Assembly (NCBI RefSeq): GCF_016775155.1
Contig: NZ_JAEUGD010000064.1
Location: 71,430 to 135,429, forward strand
Length of the DNA: 64,000 bases
DNA from: Fulvivirga marina
Lineage (GTDB): Bacteria > Bacteroidota > Bacteroidia > Cytophagales > Cyclobacteriaceae
Direction of reading: 5' to 3'
Shown here: one piece after another, positions 29,726-37,143 of the stretch
How the letters are laid out: each line of letters starts with the position of its first letter
Position numbering within the stretch: the stretch's first letter is position 1
Position numbers and translations under genes: made by a program
Notes under the pieces: model-generated
Databases searched by the model: none
What the model saw: the letters and a program-made list of their open reading frames with translations, nothing else
What the model was told of the DNA's origin: nothing

Positions 29726-29888
29726 ATAATTTTCTAACGAGGTAAAAGTAGTAAAATCTGAAATTCATTAAGCATGAAATAAGCTTGAGTTACCGCAGCT
29801 TAAGTGCCCCAATACCAGCGATTACTCGTATTAGTCACAAAAATTGTGTAAATTCTGACCAACAATCTTTACCTAACCATAAACACCT

Positions 29889-30878
29889 ATGAACACAAAC
29901 CAAGACCTTGGCACCAGGGCTACTCAAATCAATAATAAATGGCCCATTTTAAGTGAAAAGGACGGACAAGTGTGGGATAGGAAAATGGAGATGGACTTCA
30001 CTTATACCAGCATAGATAAGTTCATAAGAATAAGCCTTGGCGAAAATGCCCATTTTAGCAATGCAATGTACAATGGTGATTATACGTTGTCACTGGAAGA
30101 AGCCCAAATTAGAAAATACGAATTTGTAGCCGATCAGCTAGGCATTGAACGAGGTTGCAGGGTGCTCGATTTGGGATGTGGCTGGGGAGGCTGGCTTAGA
30201 CATATTCAGCAAACAATAGGGGCCAGAGGCATTGGAGTGAACCTTTCAGATGGCCAGGTACAAGCTTGCCGTGAGCAGGGGCTTAATGTTTTCCTTAAAG
30301 ATAACCGATATATTAAACCTGAGGATTTTGGTGTTTTTGATGCCGTTACAGCTTTTGGGAGTTTTGAATATGTATCATCGGTAAAAGACTACCTCAATGG
30401 TCAGCAGGATGAAGTTTATGATGATTACTTCCGGCATGTCTCCAACTTGCTTGATAAAGGAGGTAGATTCTACATGCAGAGCATGACTTTCGAGAAGAAC
30501 ATGATCCCTTACGAAGATATTCATATCGAAGCACCGCGAGATTCAACTCGCTATCTGCTGGCACTATTGTTTAATCATACGCAGAATTCATGGGTGCCCT
30601 ATGGACATCAGCACATCATCAGAATGGCTGAACCTTACTTCAAAAACATATATTACAGCGATGGCAGACTGGATTATGTTCAGACGAATAAGGAATGGAC
30701 CAAAAGGTTTTACAGGTTTGAGCTGAAAAAATATATGTGGCTGGCTTCTTTATTACCCAAGCTACTTGTTGATAATGAGCTTCGTCATCAATTAGCCGTT
30801 CTCAGGGTAAGGCCTAGTCAGGTATGCTTCGAAAGGGAGGTGCTAGGTCACGCCAGACTGGTTTTTGAGAAGAGGTAG
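29889..30878 (+). CDS. SAM-dependent methyltransferase, cyclopropane-fatty-acid synthase-like
   Basis: The 329-residue protein carries the class I methyltransferase motif I VLDLGCGWGGWLRHI near residue 93. Motif II-type GVNLSDGQVQACREQG follows. The overall layout matches the CFA synthase/mycolic acid methyltransferase superfamily, with an N-terminal helical cap. The double-Trp GCGWGG variant is typical of that group. The substrate is probably a lipid acyl chain or another hydrophobic molecule. It does not carry the full N-terminal domain of true CFA synthases. It ends 21 bp before the converging WYL gene, with an imperfect ACACCCT/AGGGTGT hairpin spanning the junction. Confidence 0.82.
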   Translation: MNTNQDLGTRATQINNKWPILSEKDGQVWDRKMEMDFTYTSIDKFIRISLGENAHFSNAMYNGDYTLSLEEAQIRKYEFVADQLGIERGCRVLDLGCGWGGWLRHIQQTIGARGIGVNLSDGQVQACREQGLNVFLKDNRYIKPEDFGVFDAVTAFGSFEYVSSVKDYLNGQQDEVYDDYFRHVSNLLDKGGRFYMQSMTFEKNMIPYEDIHIEAPRDSTRYLLALLFNHTQNSWVPYGHQHIIRMAEPYFKNIYYSDGRLDYVQTNKEWTKRFYRFELKKYMWLASLLPKLLVDNELRHQLAVLRVRPSQVCFEREVLGHARLVFEKR

Positions 30879-30899
30879 ACACCCTTGTTCTGTTGTCGG

Positions 30900-32642
30900 T
30901 TAATCAGGGTGTACTACTACTGACTTCTCTGCCCATTCCAACCCACCGGGCAATTCTTTTGAGTTAAACTCCAGATGAATTACTCTTCTGTTTCTGTTAT
31001 TGGTAGTTTTTGAAGAAGCGTGTAGAAGCAGGGGTTTCATGATATGTATCCCTCCAGACATTACCTCGACCGTAGAGGCAATGCTATTTCCGGTAACCAG
31101 TTCTATTTCGTGATCATTAAGAATTTTGTTGTGCGAACCCGCCAATACCTTTAACGCTCCATTTTCTTCAGTTGCATCATCGAGATGAACACGTACCGTA
31201 ACGGTGTTAAGCAAAATTTCCTCCGGAGGTACTACTCCATAGTGGTCCTCCTTTTTGGTCCAGCCACTGAAACCATCTACTTCTGTCTTTTCGACAACAT
31301 TGATGGTTTTGTCTTGATGCCATGTCACGTACCAGTTAGACTGAGGTGGTTTATTGAAGAACAGAGCTTTGGTCAGAAACAGATTCTCATCAATATTTGA
31401 TAAGATCGTTTTAAGATTTCTGTTAAGCAGAAATACCTTTAGCTCAGGTATCTTATTCAGTAAGTTTCTGATAGCATATACCTTTCCATTTTCTAATTCA
31501 TTAATCGATTTGTAATGATGTAGAAGAGAGCCCATTTTGGATAATTCCTTGCGGGTATATACATGATTAGTCATAACAGTGCCCCTGGCTTCGAGCTTTC
31601 TACCAAAGTGTTTGACCCTGCTTTTGTTTAATTCTGTATTGTAAAGATCGCTGGCATGCGCTAACCTTTCTTTTATCCTTGACCTTAAGCGTGATGGAGA
31701 TATTACCTTTATATAGTCGCCAAATCCCAGAATCTCTCTTTCTAATTCAAAATTATGCTGAACCTGAAGTGAAATAACAACACCCTGACCATTTTTCTCC
31801 ACCATTTGCTGACTATGATGGATAGGCTTGGTGAGTACATACGGAGCGTTAGAGTGTTCAATTAATAGCATCACTTCCTGAGGCTCTTCTCCGCTATTTA
31901 CGCTCACACCGACTACATCTTTAAAGAAATTTATAATAGATGCTTCATCAAAAGGCATGCAGGATTTATCCGAATCATTAATTTCTTCAATCCGGTCTAG
32001 TGCCAGCAGCAGGAATGTGTCTTTACTTTTCTTTTTACCTAATACAAACCACCTGTTTCGAAACTCCTTTAGCAGGGCAGGGTGAAAGATAAAGGTGTTA
32101 GAACTGCGGGCTTTAAAGGATTGATAAGTCAGTTCAATGCACTTTTTGCTACTAATTGCCTGATATAAGGGGTCTATATATTCAAGCCCTTTCAGGTTTT
32201 CATTTTTCTCTATGTCAATTATAGGGCGTTCTTTGGTTTTGCTAACATGTATTTTGTCTTCCAGTTTTTGCACCATTCCACTTAACTCCTGAAAATGAGT
32301 AAAGCCCTTGAACTGTTTCAATATATCGACTACTTCGGTTAGCTTTCCAAGATCCTGATCAGTAAGAGGAATATTCGTAATGGAATAATCAGGATCCTCA
32401 TAAGTATAATATTTCTTATCCTTAACAATTATAGGGGCATGATAACCAAGCTTGTCACTACGCATCATTTGTATGTCCATTTGAACTGTCCTTCGGCTCA
32501 CCCCCTTGTCAATACCTTCATATTCATATAGCGCTTCAGAGCAGGCATCGATTAAATCTTCAAGAGTCCAGAGCCTGTACCTGTTTCTAAGACAGTTGTC
32601 TATGGTTTTATAGCGAACTAATGCATTTCTGTTTACTGGCAT
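30900..32642 (-). CDS. WYL-domain transcriptional regulator fused to a phytanoyl-CoA dioxygenase-like domain
   Basis: This 580-residue single frame has two parts. Residues 1-335 look like a WYL regulator: an N-terminal helix-turn-helix (ALVRYKTIDNC ... SRRTVQMDIQMMR), a WYL core around 150-230 (KCIELTYQSF, FHPALLKEFRNRWFVLG) and a C-terminal extension. Residues about 385-580 look like a PhyH 2-oxoglutarate/Fe(II) dioxygenase, with WHQDKT (H442, D444), HLDDATEENGALKVLAGSH, distal H541 in LLLHASS and the Arg cluster RNRR that would bind 2-oxoglutarate. WYL proteins sense nucleic-acid-related ligands and often control defence or repair genes. The dioxygenase could be a sensor or an enzyme. It lies beside the RNA-repair island and is a candidate regulator of its shared operator. 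Confidence 0.8.
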   Translation of the reverse strand: MPVNRNALVRYKTIDNCLRNRYRLWTLEDLIDACSEALYEYEGIDKGVSRRTVQMDIQMMRSDKLGYHAPIIVKDKKYYTYEDPDYSITNIPLTDQDLGKLTEVVDILKQFKGFTHFQELSGMVQKLEDKIHVSKTKERPIIDIEKNENLKGLEYIDPLYQAISSKKCIELTYQSFKARSSNTFIFHPALLKEFRNRWFVLGKKKSKDTFLLLALDRIEEINDSDKSCMPFDEASIINFFKDVVGVSVNSGEEPQEVMLLIEHSNAPYVLTKPIHHSQQMVEKNGQGVVISLQVQHNFELEREILGFGDYIKVISPSRLRSRIKERLAHASDLYNTELNKSRVKHFGRKLEARGTVMTNHVYTRKELSKMGSLLHHYKSINELENGKVYAIRNLLNKIPELKVFLLNRNLKTILSNIDENLFLTKALFFNKPPQSNWYVTWHQDKTINVVEKTEVDGFSGWTKKEDHYGVVPPEEILLNTVTVRVHLDDATEENGALKVLAGSHNKILNDHEIELVTGNSIASTVEVMSGGIHIMKPLLLHASSKTTNNRNRRVIHLEFNSKELPGGLEWAEKSVVVHPD

Positions 32643-32666
32643 AATTTAATCTGTTTTTTTGATCAT

Positions 32667-32740
32667 CTCACCTAAATCCTCTCCTCAAGGAGAGGACTTG
32701 CTCCCTTCTCCTTGAGGAGAAGGGCTGGGGATGAGGTGCT
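32667..32740. repeat. 74-bp repeat, copy 1 (3' side of the DUF559 gene)
   Basis: This copy differs from copy 2 at 2 of 74 bases. It contains two hairpins, CCTCTCC-TCAA-GGAGAGG and CCTTCTCC-TTGA-GGAGAAGG, that are near-complements of each other, so the whole repeat is also an imperfect palindrome. The end of the DUF559 reading frame is encoded inside it. Confidence 0.85.
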
Positions 32741-33089
32741 TCCCAATCTCCTCCAATACCCAACTCATCTTTTTCACTACCTCATCATTACTAAATCTAA
32801 CTACATGAACCCCCAATTCCTCAAGCACACGAGTCCTTTCAATGTCGTATTCCATTTGCTGAGGATCCTCATGATATCCTCCATCCACTTCTATAGCCAA
32901 AAGACACTGATGACAGTAAAAGTCAATTATGAAAGCCGATATAGGGTGCTGTCTTCTGAATTTAAAGCCCTTCAACCTCCTGTTCCTGAGTTGCATCCAC
33001 AATAGTTGCTCAGCAAAGGTTAATTGCTGTCTGTTTTCTTTAGCATTTCTAAAGTCGTTGCCGCTAGCACCTGAATGTAAATTATTCAT
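32685..33089 (-). CDS. DUF559 (Vsr-like) endonuclease-domain protein
   Basis: The 134-residue protein has the DUF559 layout: TFAEQLLWMQLRNRRLKGFKF, then HPISAFIIDFYCHQCLLAIEVDGGYH with the D and E-x-D metal ligands of a restriction-endonuclease fold, then RTRVLEELGVHVVRFSNDEV. The last residues (HLIPSPSPQGEGSKSSP) are low-complexity and encoded by repeat copy 1. The start codon is 18 bp from repeat copy 2. Such proteins are usually found alone. Their role is unclear, and DNA nicking in repair or in element mobility are the options. The repeat bracketing suggests a small mobile or once-mobile unit. Confidence 0.82.
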   Translation of the reverse strand: MNNLHSGASGNDFRNAKENRQQLTFAEQLLWMQLRNRRLKGFKFRRQHPISAFIIDFYCHQCLLAIEVDGGYHEDPQQMEYDIERTRVLEELGVHVVRFSNDEVVKKMSWVLEEIGKHLIPSPSPQGEGSKSSP

Positions 33090-33106
33090 AATTAATGTAT
33101 TAACAC

Positions 33107-33180
33107 CTCACCTAAATCCTCTCCTCAAGGAGAGGACTTGCCCCCTTCTCCTTGAGGAGAAGGGCCGGGGATGAGGTGCT
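33107..33180. repeat. 74-bp repeat, copy 2 (5' side of the DUF559 gene)
   Basis: It has the same orientation as copy 1 and 72 of 74 bases are identical. The outer ends CACCTCA and TGAGGTG are inverted repeats. It lies 40 bp before the operator of the tRNA-like array. Confidence 0.85.
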
Positions 33181-33220
33181 CCAAAAAATATTTTCATAAA
33201 AAAAACAAAATAATATTTAC

Positions 33221-33256
33221 TGCGCAAAAAGATTGCGCATCACCCCTTCAACTTTG
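33221..33256 (+). promoter_or_regulatory. Operator-promoter of the tRNA-like array/slipin unit
   Basis: A perfect inverted repeat TGCGCAA-AAAGA-TTGCGCA (33221-33239) is followed after exactly 13 nt by CTTTG. The local CAACTTTG is one base from the TAnnTTTG -7 core. The same element at the same spacing lies before rtcB. The repeat overlaps where a -33 element should be, so a dimeric activator or repressor is expected. Confidence 0.65.
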
Positions 33257-33300
33257 AACCATCAATAACGCACAAGGATACAAAAACATGTGCAAGATGC

Positions 33301-33321
33301 CCCCCGACAAACGGTCGGGGG
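33301..33321 (+). other. GC-rich hairpin in the leader of the tRNA-like array
   Basis: CCCCCGAC / GTCGGGGG is an 8-bp stem with a 5-nt loop. It is placed between the promoter and the first tRNA-like unit, and no T-run follows. It may protect or punctuate the transcript. Confidence 0.5.
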
Positions 33322-33328
33322 AAATAAA

Positions 33329-33400
33329 CTGAGAAGATAACGGTGGTTGTTTACCTGCCTTGGACGCAGGAGGTCGCAGGTTCGAATCCTGCTTCTCAGA
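33329..33400 (+). tRNA. tRNA-Pro(UGG)-like gene, atypical
   Basis: Acceptor strands CTGAGAA / TTCTCAG pair fully, with the C1-G72 pair seen in tRNA-Pro. The anticodon stem CCTGC/GCAGG holds the loop CTTGGAC (anticodon TGG). The T arm GCAGG-TTCGAAT-CCTGC is perfect. The D arm is poor (TAAC against GTTT) and position 37 is A where tRNA-Pro normally has G. CCA is not encoded. It could be a divergent functional tRNA or a mimic. Confidence 0.6.
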
Positions 33401-33413
33401 CATTGAAATTATT

Positions 33414-33497
33414 GGGGATGCGCCGACGGAGGAGAGTCGGGCCAGACTGTAAATCTGGTGCTTTATGGCTGAGCAGGTTCGAATCCTGCCATCCCCA
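33414..33497 (+). tRNA. tRNA-Tyr(GUA)
   Basis: All stems pair: acceptor GGGGATG/CATCCCC, D arm CCGAC/GTCGG, anticodon arm CCAGA-CTGTAAA-TCTGG with anticodon GTA, and T arm GCAGG-TTCGAAT-CCTGC. The 14-nt variable region fits a class II tRNA-Tyr and the discriminator is A. CCA is not encoded. Confidence 0.85.
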
Positions 33498-33501
33498 CAA
33501 A

Positions 33502-33705
33502 CTCTCTCTAGCATAAAAGGAAGTGCTGCGGTAAAAGTTAGACGTAACCGTGTATTATCCGGAACATGCCGTTTAGGGCAAGCCCTTAAATGGACAGAAT
33601 TTGCAGAAGCACCGAAAAACCACTCGGAGAAGTTGAGTAGGGAAGCGCATTTATAGCCGGATGAGTCCCTAAAGGGAAGTCCCGGTTCGAATCCGGGGAG
33701 AGAGG
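33502..33705 (+). ncRNA. tRNA-like unit with about 120-nt insertion
   Basis: The ends pair as an acceptor stem (CTCTCTC 33502-33508 with GAGAGAG 33698-33704). TA and a D arm follow the 5' strand (GCAT-AAAAGGAA-GTGC). At the 3' side a class II-like variable arm TCCC-TAAA-GGGA precedes a perfect T arm CCCGG-TTCGAAT-CCGGG. Between them no 7-nt anticodon loop can be drawn. The intervening sequence contains its own hairpins, including a D-arm-like ACTC-N9-GAGT. It may be an interrupted tRNA, a chimera or a decoy RNA. I see no group I intron core. Confidence 0.5.
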
Positions 33706-33912
33706 CAACAGTGCCATTTGGCAATAGTAAGTTCTTTAAAGTATCAAAAATATTGTTCCTGTTAGGAACTAAAAATCTTCCCCTAAAGGGAAGCACGAAA
33801 AAAACAGAAGGTGAGAGACCTGATGAGAGTTTCTGTATGGCTCCATAGTATCCTAAGGTAAGAATTGGGATATGCTACTCCTCCCGATGTTGTTTTTCGC
33901 ACGCTTGATGTC

Positions 33913-33966
33913 GAGGGTTCGAATCCCTCTTTCGGGTAATACCGGAATAACTCAGTTGGTTAGAGT
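33913..33966 (+). ncRNA. tRNA-like fragment pair in permuted order
   Basis: A T arm GAGGG-TTCGAAT-CCCTC and acceptor 3' strand TTTCGGGT are followed after 3 nt by ACCGGAA. That strand can pair with the preceding acceptor strand at 6 of 7 positions. Then come TA and a perfect D arm ACTC-AGTTGGTTA-GAGT. The 3' half thus precedes the 5' half. Confidence 0.4.
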
Positions 33967-33982
33967 ACAAGCCCTTTGTAAT

Positions 33983-34056
33983 GTGGGTTCGAATCCCACT
34001 CTCAATCCGTAAAATTGAGATAGTGTAATGGATAACACACCGGATTTAGGTTCCGT
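33983..34056 (+). ncRNA. Permuted tRNA-like unit with UAG (Leu-type) anticodon loop
   Basis: The order is T arm GTGGG-TTCGAAT-CCCAC, acceptor 3' strand TCTCAAT, 7-nt linker, then acceptor 5' strand ATTGAGA (perfect 7-bp complement). Next come TA, a perfect D arm GTGT-AATGGATA-ACAC, A, and an anticodon arm CCGGA-TTTAGGT-TCCG with TAG at positions 34-36. All parts of a tRNA are present except the usual order. No T arm follows downstream. Confidence 0.5.
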
Positions 34057-34374
34057 TTGAAGATGCCAACTTCTGAAAATGGCTCTATTAAAAAAGCAGA
34101 AGAAGCCAGGCTGGCAAAATGGTGTTTCGACACGATGGCGCAGTTCTGATGATGTTACGAAATTATGAGGATACCGTTTGATACGAATCCACTGCTTTTC
34201 TTGAAGTTGACCTTAAAAGTAAGTGAAGTCCATTTTGGGCAGATCAGAAAAAAGTGTTCCCTTAAAGAAAACCAAGGAATTTAATTCAAACTCAATGATG
34301 ATTCCACGTGAGAAGAATGGTCTGACTTTAACTGCTTTTTATTTTAAATGAATATGAATGAATAAATATATAAG
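34057..34374 (+). other. Rest of the tRNA-like array transcript/leader of the slipin gene
   Basis: No further RTTCGAAT T arm is found here. Fragments such as AGCCAGGCTGGC (hairpin) and tRNA-Leu-like GGCAAAATGGT hint at further decayed tRNA pieces. No promoter, terminator or ORF separates the array from the slipin gene, so the two may be co-transcribed. Confidence 0.35.
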
Positions 34375-35481
34375 ATGATGAAAAGGATTAGAATTAATGT
34401 TGGAAAAATAGGTTTAATCTTCAAAAATGGAGATTACAGAAGGGTAGTAACAGAAGGTAACTATTGGATTACTCCATTTGAAACAGTTGTGCAATATGAT
34501 CTGTCCAAGCCGTTCTATCCTTCCATCGAACTTAATTTGCTTTTAAGAGACTCGGAGTTGGCTCGTCATCTGCAAATAGTGGATGTTGGTGATAATGAAA
34601 TAGTATTGCAGTATGAGGATGCGAATTTCAAAGCTGTATTAACACCCGGGAAGTATGCTTTCTGGAAGGGGGTTGTTGAGTACTCTTTTGTAAAAGCTGA
34701 TTTGAGCAAAATCGAGATCACTGAGGCTATAGACCTATTGGCTATTAAGCGAAGAGAGCTCGTGCCTTTTGTTAGGGTTTGTAAAGTCGAATCCTTCGAA
34801 AATGGTGTGCTTTTCGTAGACAATAAAGCAGAGAAGGTCCTTGGACCCGGAGAATATTACTTTTGGAAAAATGCCAAAGAAGTATCCGTTTCAAAGGTAG
34901 ATCTGAGACAATTGCAATTGGAAGTTTCAGGTCAGGAGATACTGACAAGAGATAAGGCTGCCCTGAGGGTAAACTTTTACGCGCAGTATAAAGTCACTGA
35001 TGTCACTAAGGCCGTAGTCGAAAATAAGGACTTTCAAAAGCAGTTGTATGTGTTCATGCAGTTTGCCCTAAGGGAGTATATAGGTACTTTGACTTTGGAT
35101 GAATTGCTTGAGAGCAAGGAGACTATTAGTGAGCATGTAATGAACTCCTTAAAGGATAAAGCAGAAGGGCTGGGGGTTGTTATCAAAGGCTGTGGAGTGA
35201 GAGATATCATATTGCCCGGTGATATGAAAGAGATCATGAACCAGGTATTGATTGCTCAAAAGAAAGCTCAGGCCAACGTGATCACCAGGAGAGAAGAGAC
35301 GGCTTCAACCAGAAGTTTGTTAAATACAGCAAAGCTTATGGAAGAAAATGAGATGTTATTCAAGCTCAAAGAGATGGAATACGTTGAGAAGATTGCTGAA
35401 AAAATTGGAGAGATCACCGTATCCGGAAACGACCAGGTAATCAACCAGTTAAAAAGAATATTTACTCCGGGAGCCAAGTAG
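34375..35481 (+). CDS. SPFH/Band-7 (slipin-like) protein of the RNA-repair island
   Basis: The 368-residue protein has no transmembrane segment at its start. Residues about 1-170 contain two similar beta-rich repeats (EGNYWITPFETVVQYDLS and PGKYAFWKGVVEYSFVKADLS, again PGEYYFWKNAKEVSVSKVDL). A canonical SPFH domain follows (EILTRDKAALRVNFYAQYKVTD, LREYIGTLTLDELL, GLGVVIKGCGVRDIILP) and then a coiled coil (about 290-345). Band-7/slipin genes recur beside rtcB in bacterial RNA-repair loci, where they are thought to scaffold complexes. Here it is downstream of the tRNA-like array without a separate promoter, which supports membership of the same regulon. Confidence 0.85.
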   Translation: MMKRIRINVGKIGLIFKNGDYRRVVTEGNYWITPFETVVQYDLSKPFYPSIELNLLLRDSELARHLQIVDVGDNEIVLQYEDANFKAVLTPGKYAFWKGVVEYSFVKADLSKIEITEAIDLLAIKRRELVPFVRVCKVESFENGVLFVDNKAEKVLGPGEYYFWKNAKEVSVSKVDLRQLQLEVSGQEILTRDKAALRVNFYAQYKVTDVTKAVVENKDFQKQLYVFMQFALREYIGTLTLDELLESKETISEHVMNSLKDKAEGLGVVIKGCGVRDIILPGDMKEIMNQVLIAQKKAQANVITRREETASTRSLLNTAKLMEENEMLFKLKEMEYVEKIAEKIGEITVSGNDQVINQLKRIFTPGAK

Positions 35482-35556
35482 AATTCTGAAGGTGTTTGGA
35501 ATATGACATGACAGGGCATGCCAGTTCAAGACACCTTCATTGATGTCAGGCTTATT

Positions 35557-36288
35557 TTAGTTATGATCTAAACTCACACCACTGATCTCTTTGCAAATTT
35601 CAATCAGTGTTTCCTGTGATTGCATTGAGTCTGAATCCGGATGGGCCTGTTGTAGTTTTTGGTGATAAAAATACTGCCCTGAAACCAATGCCTCTTTATC
35701 CCGGCTCGATGCTAACCACACCTGAGTTTCATAGCCCTTTTGCAAATTGTCGGGAGCTTGTGGGCCACCCATTTTGGTGGGCACCCAACCTGGATCTACC
35801 GCATTGACATAGATGTCTGGGTATAGCCTTGCAACGACCTTTGTGAGAGTGGTTAAATGTAGTTTAGAGTCGGAGTAATTGATATGCCTTATATCTTCAG
35901 TGTTTAGCAAAGGTCTGCCATTTTTATGCATACTTGAGCTTAGGTAGATCAGTCTTTGTGGTAAGTCAACCAATGCCGTAAGTACATATGGAGCCAACAC
36001 GTTAACTGTGAAAAACTCATTTCCCTTTCCTGAATAAATTCCTGCATTATGAATGATCGCATCAAACTTTTCAAATGTATTGAGTTTATGAGCCAATTGC
36101 TTCACTTCTTCAACGTTAGAAAGGTCGGCTGTCAGTATTTCGGTAACATGGGCCAATTTATCCTTTACCTCTTCTGCCCTTGATGTGTTTCGCGCATGGG
36201 CGTACACCTGATGTCCTTGAGAAATAAGAGCCTGGGCGCCCAAAAGCCCTAAACCATCAGCAGAACCGGTGATAAATATTTTTGCCAT
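35557..36288 (-). CDS. Short-chain dehydrogenase/reductase
   Basis: The 243-residue protein has a Rossmann nucleotide site TGSADGLGLLGA (variant of TGxxxGxG), HNAG and the catalytic YSDSK (YxxxK), with a Ser in LSSSMH before it. It resembles uncharacterised SDRs that act on small carbonyl substrates. It is the only gene of opposite strand between the slipin and exonuclease genes and probably is not part of the repair function. No operon partner. Confidence 0.88.
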   Translation of the reverse strand: MAKIFITGSADGLGLLGAQALISQGHQVYAHARNTSRAEEVKDKLAHVTEILTADLSNVEEVKQLAHKLNTFEKFDAIIHNAGIYSGKGNEFFTVNVLAPYVLTALVDLPQRLIYLSSSMHKNGRPLLNTEDIRHINYSDSKLHLTTLTKVVARLYPDIYVNAVDPGWVPTKMGGPQAPDNLQKGYETQVWLASSRDKEALVSGQYFYHQKLQQAHPDSDSMQSQETLIEICKEISGVSLDHN

Positions 36289-36315
36289 AATTTTTCAATA
36301 TTTTAAAGTTTACAA

Positions 36316-36453
36316 TTGCCTCACTATATAACACAATTGAGATTTGAAAATCAAATTCAACCAGATTTGGATGAAGAAAAGGTACTTTACCTTAAAAGAA
36401 GGTTTAACAGGGTAGAGGTTACCCGTTTTGAAGAAATTATCAATTTAGAATAA
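36316..36453 (+). CDS. Small ORF abutting the exonuclease gene
   Basis: An open frame with a TTG start at 36316 (or 36337) encodes about 45 (38) residues ending RFNRVEVTRFEEIINLE. Its stop codon directly touches the ATG of the exonuclease gene, suggesting translational coupling. It is rich in charged residues and may be helical. It could be a real small protein or the tail of a lost gene. Confidence 0.3.
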   Translation: MPHYITQLRFENQIQPDLDEEKVLYLKRRFNRVEVTRFEEIINLE

Positions 36454-36990
36454 ATGAATTACATCATATTTGATTTAGAGTCTACCTGTTGGAAGGAAAA
36501 GTCAGGTAGAATTAGAGAAATCATAGAAATAGGAGCTGTTAAAGTAGACAGTGACCGAAGCATCATATCAGAATTTAATACTTTTATCAAGCCCGTTATA
36601 AATCCCAGGCTTTCAGCTTTTTGTCAGGAGCTTACTTCCATTAGCCAGGATGATATTGATCAAGCCGAAATGTTTCCGCAAGTGATCAGCGATTTTCAGA
36701 CATGGGTTGATCTTGAAATACCATATGTACTTTGTTCATGGGGATTTTACGACAGAACGCAATTGAAGGCCGATTGCTCCTTGCACGATGTTAATGCCCT
36801 GTGGGTTGACAGTCATATCAGTTTAAAACATCAGTTTGCTGAGATGAAAAAGTTGAAAAGGCCTATTGGCATGAAAGCAGCCCTAACCCATGAGGAGATT
36901 AAGTTCTCGGGTACCCATCATCGTGGTATCGATGATGCTCGAAATATAACACAGATATTTCTGAAGAACTTTGAGCAATGGAAGTATTGA
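36454..36990 (+). CDS. ERI1/KapD-like DEDDh 3'-5' exonuclease
   Basis: The 178-residue single-domain protein has all DEDDh motifs: IIFDLESTC (D7, E9), SWGFYDRTQLKADC with the central Asp, and HHRGIDDARN with the catalytic His and Asp. The spacing and the FDLEST/HRGIDDA wording match the ERI1-like subgroup, whose known members trim RNA 3' ends (histone mRNA, 5.8S rRNA, siRNA). Beside rtcB, it could trim damaged RNA ends before healing and ligation. It is 153 bp upstream of rtcB, which has its own operator, so co-regulation is not certain. Confidence 0.85.
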   Translation: MNYIIFDLESTCWKEKSGRIREIIEIGAVKVDSDRSIISEFNTFIKPVINPRLSAFCQELTSISQDDIDQAEMFPQVISDFQTWVDLEIPYVLCSWGFYDRTQLKADCSLHDVNALWVDSHISLKHQFAEMKKLKRPIGMKAALTHEEIKFSGTHHRGIDDARNITQIFLKNFEQWKY

Positions 36991-37103
36991 CACTACTGTA
37001 CCATAATTAATGGTCCCCCGACAGGCACTTTTCCGAAATGCACTGGCTGATAAAATGCGGTTATTAGATACCCTGATTTATAAAAACTTAAAATAATTTC
37101 AGC

Positions 37104-37139
37104 TACGCAAAAACACTGCGCACATGCATCTTTACTTTG
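37104..37139 (+). promoter_or_regulatory. Operator-promoter of the rtcB-rlaP-rlaP operon
   Basis: TACGCAA-AAACA-CTGCGCA (37104-37122) matches the 33221 operator at 16 of 19 positions and is followed after exactly 13 nt by TTTG, in TTACTTTG. The rtcB ATG is only 5 bp past the TTTG, so the transcript would be leaderless or nearly so. Confidence 0.65.
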
Positions 37140-37143
37140 AGTC

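Noticed and set aside
32667..33180. CRISPR array
   Set aside because: There are only two repeat copies with a coding gene between them, and the repeats are palindromic double hairpins unlike CRISPR repeats. No cas genes are present.
33502..33705. Could this interrupted tRNA-like unit be tmRNA?
   Set aside because: It is only about 204 nt, has no typical GGGG 5' end, and no tag reading frame ending in an Ala-Ala-type peptide could be found. Bacterial tmRNAs are longer.
33248..33796. 182-codon minus-strand open frame across the tRNA-like array
   Set aside because: Its translation contains strings such as KQDSNLRPPASKAG, GFEPGLPF and GDGRIRTC, which are the usual spurious antisense translations of tRNA T arms and anticodon arms.
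33301..37024. CCCCCGACA occurring before both the tRNA array (33301) and rtcB (37015)
   Set aside because: It is only nine bases, at different distances from the promoters and forming a hairpin only in the first place; probably chance.
37011..37040. Possible sigma-54 promoter (AGGCAC ... ATGC) before rtcB, as used by RtcR-controlled operons
   Set aside because: The distance between the GG and GC cores is 14 nt instead of the required 10, and no RtcR gene is present.
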